From contig NZ_CP134494.1 in NCBI RefSeq assembly GCF_031759225.1, forward strand, positions 3,098,501 to 3,162,500: a DNA stretch of 64,000 bases, read 5' to 3'. The position numbers were made by a program, and so were the translations under genes. Under the pieces are notes generated by a model. That model saw only the letters and a program-made list of their open reading frames with translations, made no database searches and was not told the origin of the DNA. The first letter of the stretch is position 1, and the number at the start of each line of letters is the position of its first letter. The stretch is from Mesobacillus jeotgali (GTDB lineage Bacteria; Bacillota; Bacilli; Bacillales; Cytobacillaceae). Below are positions 59,576 to 64,000 of the stretch, piece after piece.

Positions 59576-59782
59576 CTACCCTTGAAATAGGAATACTGAT
59601 TTAATTTTTTGAAAGAGGTCGTCGACAATGGAGGCCACCATGAAAAGAATGTATATGAATCCAAATAAGGTTACCCACTGTGCATATTCCTTCTTTCCCA
59701 CCTGATCGAGTATGGTGTGTAAAAATGCCACGACGATGCCTACCCCTGCGATTTTAAAAATAATATCCACTTCAAGACCCAT
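59576..59782 (-). CDS. spoIIIAC: Stage III sporulation protein AC
   Basis: The 68-residue protein has two membrane helices (IIFKIAGVGIVVAFLHTIL and a segment around YAQWVTLFGFIYILFMVASI). It is a small membrane part of the SpoIIIA channel. The stop lies 14 bases before the deduced spoIIIAD start. Confidence 0.95.
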   Translation of the reverse strand: MGLEVDIIFKIAGVGIVVAFLHTILDQVGKKEYAQWVTLFGFIYILFMVASIVDDLFQKIKSVFLFQG

Positions 59783-59801
59783 CTTGTCCTCCTCCTAAAC
59801 G

Positions 59802-60317
59802 CTACATCAGTAAGATGATTAATAATAAGCCTGATAAAAAGCCGATACTTTTCACCATTTTTTCGTATTTCATTTGTTTTTCGCAGGCATCTGCTTCTTC
59901 TCTTTCCAGATGGGAGATCGTCAGCAGGATTTGTTTTTGCTGGGAATGACGGTCATGCCTGCCGAGCGTCTCACCAAATTGTTTCATGATTTCAAACTCT
60001 CCCTGTTTGAAAGCGGTCATCTTCCAGACCTCTTTCAGGCTGTCTTCCCACGCTGCTTTTACCGTAGTATCAGATTCTGTCAGCTTTTTGGAAAAAGATT
60101 CAAAGAACCAGGATAAAGGCTTAGACATCTGGGCAGCAAGCTTTCTCGAGGCATCATGGAGCGGTGTATGGCCGTACATGATTTCAGCCTCCAATGATTG
60201 CAGGGCTGACTTCAGGAGCCGAAGCTGCCTTGGACGCTCGCTAAGGTGTCTGGATGCCTCGAAACCTGTCCAAGTCGTGGCCAGGATAATCAATATCGCA
60301 CCAATTATTTTGATCAT
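59802..60317 (-). CDS. spoIIIAB: Stage III sporulation protein AB
   Basis: The 171-residue protein begins with one membrane helix (IIGAILIILATTWTGFEAS), has a helical middle, and ends with another hydrophobic helix (GFLSGLLLIILLM). It resembles an export-apparatus coupling component. Its ATG directly abuts the TAA of spoIIIAA. Confidence 0.94.
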   Translation of the reverse strand: MIKIIGAILIILATTWTGFEASRHLSERPRQLRLLKSALQSLEAEIMYGHTPLHDASRKLAAQMSKPLSWFFESFSKKLTESDTTVKAAWEDSLKEVWKMTAFKQGEFEIMKQFGETLGRHDRHSQQKQILLTISHLEREEADACEKQMKYEKMVKSIGFLSGLLLIILLM

Positions 60318-61244
60318 TTATGTCACTCTCACTTTATGGCGAACTTCTTTGCCGTTGGCTTCCCTGATTGAGGTGATGGTTCCCGGGCCAGAAATTCTTC
60401 CAAGCTCCACAAATCTATCAAAAATCCCCATCTCCAGGATTGGTTTCAAAGTTGGCCTTTTTTTGATATCCTCGAGCGAATCTCCATGGGTAGTCATGAT
60501 TAATTTAATGCCTGCGTTAACTGCTTCAAGAATCGCTTCTCCGTCTTCCTTTCGGCCTATTTCATCAACAACCAGGACATCCGGGCTCATCGAGCGGATC
60601 ATCATCATCATCCCCTCCGCCTTCGGGCAAGAATCCAGGATATCTACTCTAGGGCCGAATGTAAGCTGCGGGACACCTTTCACGCAGCCTGCTATTTCAG
60701 ATCTTTCATCCACAATTCCAGCCTTAAGAGGAGGCAATTTTTTACTGGGAACCCCGCTTGATATCATCCTAGCTATATCCCTGAGCAGGGTCGTTTTTCC
60801 TGTCTGCGGCGGGCCGATGATCATCGTATGTTTCCAGCCGTTCTCGTAAATATAGGGAAGCAACGGCTCTGCAATCCCGATTTTTTCCCTCGCAATCCGA
60901 AAATTAAAGGATGATATATCCCGGATTACTTTTACAAAGCCATTTTCCAGGATCACCTTGCCTGCCAGTCCGACACGATGACCTCCGGCAATCGTGATAT
61001 AGCCACGCTTTAATTCTTCCTCCAGTGTATACATTGAAAAATGCCCAAGCTTGTTCAACAGCTGGACAGCATCCTCAGGCGGAATGATATACGGCAGGAA
61101 TTGAGGTTTTCCCCTTACCGTTATTTCAAGCGGCCTGTTAATCCGTATCCGCACTTCTTCCATCCCATCTTGATCATTAGGAGGAACTGCATCCAGCAAT
61201 TCAGCAATTCGTTTCGGCAAAAAAGATAAGATATCCTCCATCAT
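60318..61244 (-). CDS. spoIIIAA: Stage III sporulation protein AA (ATPase)
   Basis: The 308-residue secretion-type ATPase is thought to energise the SpoIIIA channel. Walker A GPPQTGKTTLLRD lies near residue 145 and Walker B is in DVLVVDEIGR. The ATG-ATG pair at 61244 is ten bases after AGGAGG. The longer open frame adds only five residues. First gene of an eight-gene operon. Confidence 0.96.
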   Translation of the reverse strand: MMEDILSFLPKRIAELLDAVPPNDQDGMEEVRIRINRPLEITVRGKPQFLPYIIPPEDAVQLLNKLGHFSMYTLEEELKRGYITIAGGHRVGLAGKVILENGFVKVIRDISSFNFRIAREKIGIAEPLLPYIYENGWKHTMIIGPPQTGKTTLLRDIARMISSGVPSKKLPPLKAGIVDERSEIAGCVKGVPQLTFGPRVDILDSCPKAEGMMMMIRSMSPDVLVVDEIGRKEDGEAILEAVNAGIKLIMTTHGDSLEDIKKRPTLKPILEMGIFDRFVELGRISGPGTITSIREANGKEVRHKVRVT

Positions 61245-61272
61245 TAATCCTCCTGACAATACGCTTACTTAA

Positions 61273-61301
61273 TATGTATGCCTGCTTGGACACTTTATGA
61301 C
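61273..61301 (-). promoter_or_regulatory. Sigma-E-type promoter of the spoIIIA operon
   Basis: On the minus strand GTCATAAA, 13 bases, CATACATA resembles the sigma-E consensus (GTCATATT, CATACAAT). Transcription would start about 20 bases before the ribosome site of spoIIIAA. This operon is sigma-E controlled in B. subtilis. Confidence 0.7.
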
Positions 61302-61439
61302 GAGCAGATTCGTGAATGGCTGCCACTGGGATTTGTTTTGTAGATGATGCCAGATTGAGATTTGTAGGAACTGTATCGACCGAGAGGAAATAATATCGCT
61401 TTTAAACGAAAAGAATAGTAATGAAAGGAGTTGATAAAG

Positions 61440-61592
61440 ATGAATAATGATCACCAGAAGTTCCAGAAAGCACAGAGAGCTGACCGGGCTTCCTATCTTG
61501 GGGGCGGAAGAAGTCCTAAGGAATCGCCGACTAATGATACAAAATACAATAATAAGAATGACACTGACAAAGCACCTGGAGCCGGAGAGTAA
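61440..61592 (+). CDS. Small hydrophilic protein of 50 aa, unknown function
   Basis: An ATG at 61440, nine bases after AAAGGAG, opens a 50-residue frame (starts MNNDHQKFQKAQRADRASYL, then Gly, Ser, Pro, Asn and Lys-rich). It has no hydrophobic segment. The composition is like that of several small spore proteins, but I do not recognise the family. The good ribosome site supports it. It overlaps the unused upstream part of the SIMPL gene frame. Confidence 0.6.
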   Translation: MNNDHQKFQKAQRADRASYLGGGRSPKESPTNDTKYNNKNDTDKAPGAGE

Positions 61593-61701
61593 ATTCTTTC
61601 ATCCCTCTTATCCACTCCATGCTTTTTTCTATGGATGTTATTTGTTCCTCCAAGTCAACATAGAAATAGGTAATAGAAAAAGGACCGTGGAGGGATCATG
61701 G

Positions 61702-62370
61702 ATGGTTAATGGATTGTATACAGGCTACCGTGGCAATGGTGCCGCGAATGGGAGAAAAATTACCGTTAGTGGGGAAGGCTCGGTATTCGCAGCGCCAAAC
61801 CGGGCAACTGCAACCGTTGGCGTGCGCACCGAAAATCAAAATCTGCAGAGTGCACAGGCCGAAAATGCCGAAAAGTCTAATGCCTTGTTAGCAGCCTTAC
61901 GCAATCTTGGGATTGCAAAGGATGATATGAAAACCGCAGATTTTCGCATTGACCCCATCTATACCTATGAAGACGGTAAGCAATTATTCCAGGGATATCG
62001 AGTTACACATCTATACAGTATCACGATCAGGGATCTCGCAAAGGCTGGCCTGATTATCGACACAGCCGTTGAAAATGGCGCTAACGAGATCATGAACATT
62101 CAATTCTCAGTTGCTGAGCCACAGGAGTTATACAATAGGGCTCTTTCAATGGCAGTGGTGGACTCCTCTAACAAAGCCCAAACAGTAGCACGGACTTTGG
62201 GAATCCAAACCGCAATTTCCCCTCTTTCGATTACCGAGGAAACTCAGAAAGGTTCACCCGGCCCATTCCTGGTAGCCTCACTCAGTACAAGCGGGGAAAG
62301 CGGGACGCCGATAGAGCCGGGAAGATTGGAAATCAAGGCAACCGTCACAGGAACGTATATAAGTTCATAA
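61702..62370 (+). CDS. SIMPL (DUF541) domain protein
   Basis: The 222-residue protein has the SIMPL/DUF541 features: ITVSGEGSVFAAPNRATATVGV near the N terminus, then NALLAALRNLGIAKDDMKT, a YRVTHLYSITIRD segment and a GRLEIKATVTGTY end. No signal peptide is apparent, so it is probably cytosolic, unlike some family members. Homologues have been tied to stress and kinase signalling, but the role here is unknown. The ATG at 61702 follows GGAGGG. The open frame extends to 61447 without support. Confidence 0.85.
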   Translation: MVNGLYTGYRGNGAANGRKITVSGEGSVFAAPNRATATVGVRTENQNLQSAQAENAEKSNALLAALRNLGIAKDDMKTADFRIDPIYTYEDGKQLFQGYRVTHLYSITIRDLAKAGLIIDTAVENGANEIMNIQFSVAEPQELYNRALSMAVVDSSNKAQTVARTLGIQTAISPLSITEETQKGSPGPFLVASLSTSGESGTPIEPGRLEIKATVTGTYISS

Positions 62371-62376
62371 TTTTCT

Positions 62377-62408
62377 AAAAGCCAGGCATTCTGCCAGGCT
62401 TTTTTTAT
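62377..62408 (+). terminator. Terminator of the SIMPL gene
   Basis: AGCCAGGCA and TGCCAGGCT form an interrupted stem followed by seven T, ten bases after the stop. Confidence 0.75.
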
Positions 62409-62517
62409 GATATAAAGAAAACGAATATGCAAACTTCCTCCTGACACAAATTGTCTATATCCACTTTTGAATTTTTAAGTTAGAATACCTCTATATGTAT
62501 ATTAAGGAGAGATCACC

Positions 62518-62880
62518 ATGAAAAAAATTATCACGGCATTTATGTTTATTTTGTTGATTACCGGCTGTTCAGGCGGTTCCTATACAGATGTTACAGCCGA
62601 CGAAGCAAAAGAATTGATTGATAGCGGTGACGTTCAGGTTTTGGATGTGCGCACTCCTGATGAATTCGCTGCAGGTCATATTCCCAGCGCTAAATTAGTT
62701 CCCTTGCAGGTCATTGAGAGCATGCTTTCCGAGCTGGATAAGGACCAAAAATATTTAGTAGTCTGCCGCAGCGGCAACCGCTCAACCCAGGCAAGCGGAA
62801 TTCTCGTCGAAAATGGCTTCACGAATATTTACAATATGACCGGCGGAATGAATGAATGGAAATATGAGATAGAGCAATAA
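62518..62880 (+). CDS. Rhodanese-like lipoprotein
   Basis: The 120-residue protein has a lipoprotein signal (MKK, hydrophobic core, LITGC lipobox at residues 13-17) and a single rhodanese domain. The active-site loop CRSGNRS lies near residue 89 and GMNEW near the C terminus. It would act in sulfur transfer or redox sensing at the outer membrane face. Substrate unknown. An AAGGAGAG site precedes the ATG. Confidence 0.9.
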   Translation: MKKIITAFMFILLITGCSGGSYTDVTADEAKELIDSGDVQVLDVRTPDEFAAGHIPSAKLVPLQVIESMLSELDKDQKYLVVCRSGNRSTQASGILVENGFTNIYNMTGGMNEWKYEIEQ

Positions 62881-62904
62881 ACTAAATATTTCAGCAGTGC
62901 CTGC

Positions 62905-62938
62905 ATGGAGCATCTCGGTATTCGGGATGCTTTTTCCA
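62905..62938 (+). terminator. Terminator of the rhodanese lipoprotein gene
   Basis: AGCATC and GATGCT form a stem followed by TTTTTCC, about 30 bases after the stop. Confidence 0.55.
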
Positions 62939-62940
62939 TA

Positions 62941-62968
62941 TAAAAAAACCTGCTTTGCAGCAGGTTTT
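62941..62968 (-). terminator. efp terminator
   Basis: AACCTGCT and AGCAGGTT form a stem around a short loop and are followed by a run of seven T on the minus strand. A short repeat lies between it and the efp stop. Confidence 0.7.
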
Positions 62969-63005
62969 CAAGGTTATGGAATGAAACTTTATTCAATTCG
63001 AGAAT

Positions 63006-63055
63006 TGTCTAGCCCCAGCGCCTAACCCGTTGAGTCGCTTCTGCTTTTCTAATTA
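63006..63055 (-). repeat. Short copy of the structured intergenic element
   Basis: On the minus strand TAATTAGAAAAGC begins at the efp stop codon (63055) and runs 50 bases to GGCTAGACA. The start and end match the two ends of the 304-bp element at 49317-49620, with the middle missing. It may be an internally deleted relic or a minimal form. Confidence 0.55.
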
Positions 63056-63610
63056 TGCACGAGATACATAAGATGAATCTGTTGTATTGATGATCAATCT
63101 GTCGCCTTGGTTGACGAAGAAAGGAACCTGTACAGTAAGGCCTGTTTCCAGTGTCGCAGGCTTTGTACCGCCAGAAGCAGTGTCACCTTTGATACCTGGT
63201 TCTGTTTCTGTCACTTCAAGTTCAACAGTGTTCGGAAGCTCGACACCAAGTGTTTCGTGGCCGAATTGCATGATGTATACTTCCATGTTTTCCTTAAGGA
63301 ATTTCAATTCATATTCAATAGAAGCGCCTGGCAATTCGATTTGCTCGTAAGATTCATTGTCCATGAATACGTGCTGGTCGCCGCTTGCATATAAGTATTG
63401 CATTTTACGGTTCTCGATTTGTGCTTTCGCTACTTTCTCACCAGCGCGGAAAGTTTTTTCCTGGATCGCTCCAGTACGAAGGTTGCGAAGTTTTGAGCGC
63501 ACAAACGCAGCTCCTTTGCCTGGTTTAACGTGTTGGAAATCAAGTACACGCCAGATACCATTGTCCACTTCGATTGTTAAACCTGTACGGAAATCGTTAA
63601 CTGAAATCAT
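63053..63610 (-). CDS. efp: Elongation factor P
   Basis: The 185-residue factor relieves ribosome stalling at proline runs. Domain I has the [10 protein letters not shown] loop, with Lys32 as the likely modified residue by comparison with B. subtilis, and two OB-fold domains follow. The gene and its position next to the peptidase gene match B. subtilis (efp, yqhT). Confidence 0.97.
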   Translation of the reverse strand: MISVNDFRTGLTIEVDNGIWRVLDFQHVKPGKGAAFVRSKLRNLRTGAIQEKTFRAGEKVAKAQIENRKMQYLYASGDQHVFMDNESYEQIELPGASIEYELKFLKENMEVYIMQFGHETLGVELPNTVELEVTETEPGIKGDTASGGTKPATLETGLTVQVPFFVNQGDRLIINTTDSSYVSRA

Positions 63611-63631
63611 TGTTTGTCCTCCTAATGTGTC

Positions 63632-64000
63632 CTATAGTATGATGAGTTCCTTAGTTGAATGTGTCAGTGACTCATTATGGTCTTTTGTTATAACAGTATC
63701 ATCCTCTATCCTTACCCCGCCAAGACCAGCAATATAGATTCCTGGCTCGACAGTCACAACCATACCAGTCTTAAGCACTGTATCAGATCTGAATGACAGA
63801 CCAGGTCCTTCATGTACTTCGAGTCCGATTCCGTGGCCTGTAGAGTGGCCAAAATACTCTCCGTAGCCTTTTTCGGTGATAAAGTTGCGTGTTAGCGCGT
63901 CAGCTTCCTTGCCTGTCATGCCCGGCTTGATGCCTGCCATTCCACGAAGCTGGGCTTCAAGTACAATATCATAGATTTCCTTCAGCTTTTCTGAAGGGCT
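63632..64000 (-). CDS. Xaa-Pro peptidase (M24 family), C-terminal part (cut by window edge)
   Basis: The frame stays open to the window edge, giving about 122 residues that end the protein. Visible parts are [18 protein letters not shown], with a metal-binding histidine, and [21 protein letters not shown], which supplies glutamate ligands. It is typical of cytosolic prolidase-like enzymes such as YqhT. It lies 21 bases upstream of efp. Confidence 0.9.
   Translation of the reverse strand, partial: SPSEKLKEIYDIVLEAQLRGMAGIKPGMTGKEADALTRNFITEKGYGEYFGHSTGHGIGLEVHEGPGLSFRSDTVLKTGMVVTVEPGIYIAGLGGVRIEDDTVITKDHNESLTHSTKELIIL

Noticed and set aside
59986..60849. 287-residue plus-strand frame
   Set aside because: It is antisense to spoIIIAB and spoIIIAA and has no ribosome site or recognisable domain.
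61447..61701. N-terminal extension of the SIMPL protein
   Set aside because: It overlaps a small gene with a better ribosome site, and the ATG at 61702 has its own GGAGGG.

Overview
The window is a chromosomal segment from a motile, endospore-forming member of the Bacillaceae. The evidence is the near-continuous gene order known from the Bacillus subtilis yqj-yqi-yqh region (rnz, zwf, gndA, dinB, yqjE, yqjD, mce, art, brxB, bkd operon, spo0A, spoIVB, recN, argR, tlyA, dxs, ispA, xseBA, folD, nusB, yqhY, accCB, spoIIIA operon, efp, pepQ), strong GGAGG-type ribosome binding sites, and sporulation-specific genes. Almost all core genes lie on the minus strand. Coordinates use the start codon I judge most likely, which is often shorter than the longest open frame.

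Layout. 1-7.9 kb: phosphatase fragment, RNase Z, the two oxidative pentose-phosphate dehydrogenases split by three extra genes, and DNA polymerase IV. 7.9-12.9 kb: an accessory stretch inside conserved synteny, with a chemoreceptor, a lone CheW-like protein, an eight-unit 52-bp palindromic repeat array, an IS1182-family transposase and a GC-rich palindromic repeat. 12.9-26.7 kb: M20 peptidase, acyl-CoA carboxylase beta subunit, methylmalonyl-CoA epimerase, the Prli42-like microprotein, L,D-transpeptidase, YqjA, arginine-type ABC transporter, bacilliredoxin, and methylmalonyl-CoA mutase (two subunits) with its MeaB chaperone. 26.8-37.2 kb: the seven-gene branched-chain keto acid (ptb-bcd-buk-lpdV-bkdAA-bkdAB-bkdB) operon with a textbook sigma-54 promoter and its activator BkdR. 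37.4-49.3 kb: small proteins, GDPD, Spo0A, SpoIVB, RecN, ArgR, TlyA, Dxs, IspA, XseB and XseA. 49.3-54.4 kb: a structured intergenic repeat, FolD, NusB, a fourteen-unit 52-bp palindromic array, YqhY, AccC and AccB. 54.5-64 kb: an inserted polytopic chemoreceptor, the spoIIIA operon with a sigma-E-like promoter, a SIMPL-domain protein, a rhodanese lipoprotein, EF-P and a partial Xaa-Pro peptidase.

How it works together. Branched-chain amino acids are deaminated (Bcd) and decarboxylated to acyl-CoAs (Bkd complex). Valine- and isoleucine-derived propionyl-CoA can pass through the YqjD carboxyltransferase, the epimerase and MutAB/MeaB to succinyl-CoA. Acyl-CoA can also be turned into ATP by Ptb and Buk. 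Spo0A, SpoIVB and the SpoIIIA proteins are stages of sporulation control. ArgR may act on the arginine transporter in the same window.

The most unusual signal is a pair of intergenic tandem arrays 41 kb apart. They have different sequences but the same 52-bp period and the same placement of GGACA and TGTC half-sites within the unit. The larger array holds 14 units with no insertion or deletion, keeps long runs of all three plus-strand frames open, and so creates spurious reading frames. I do not know a described function for it.
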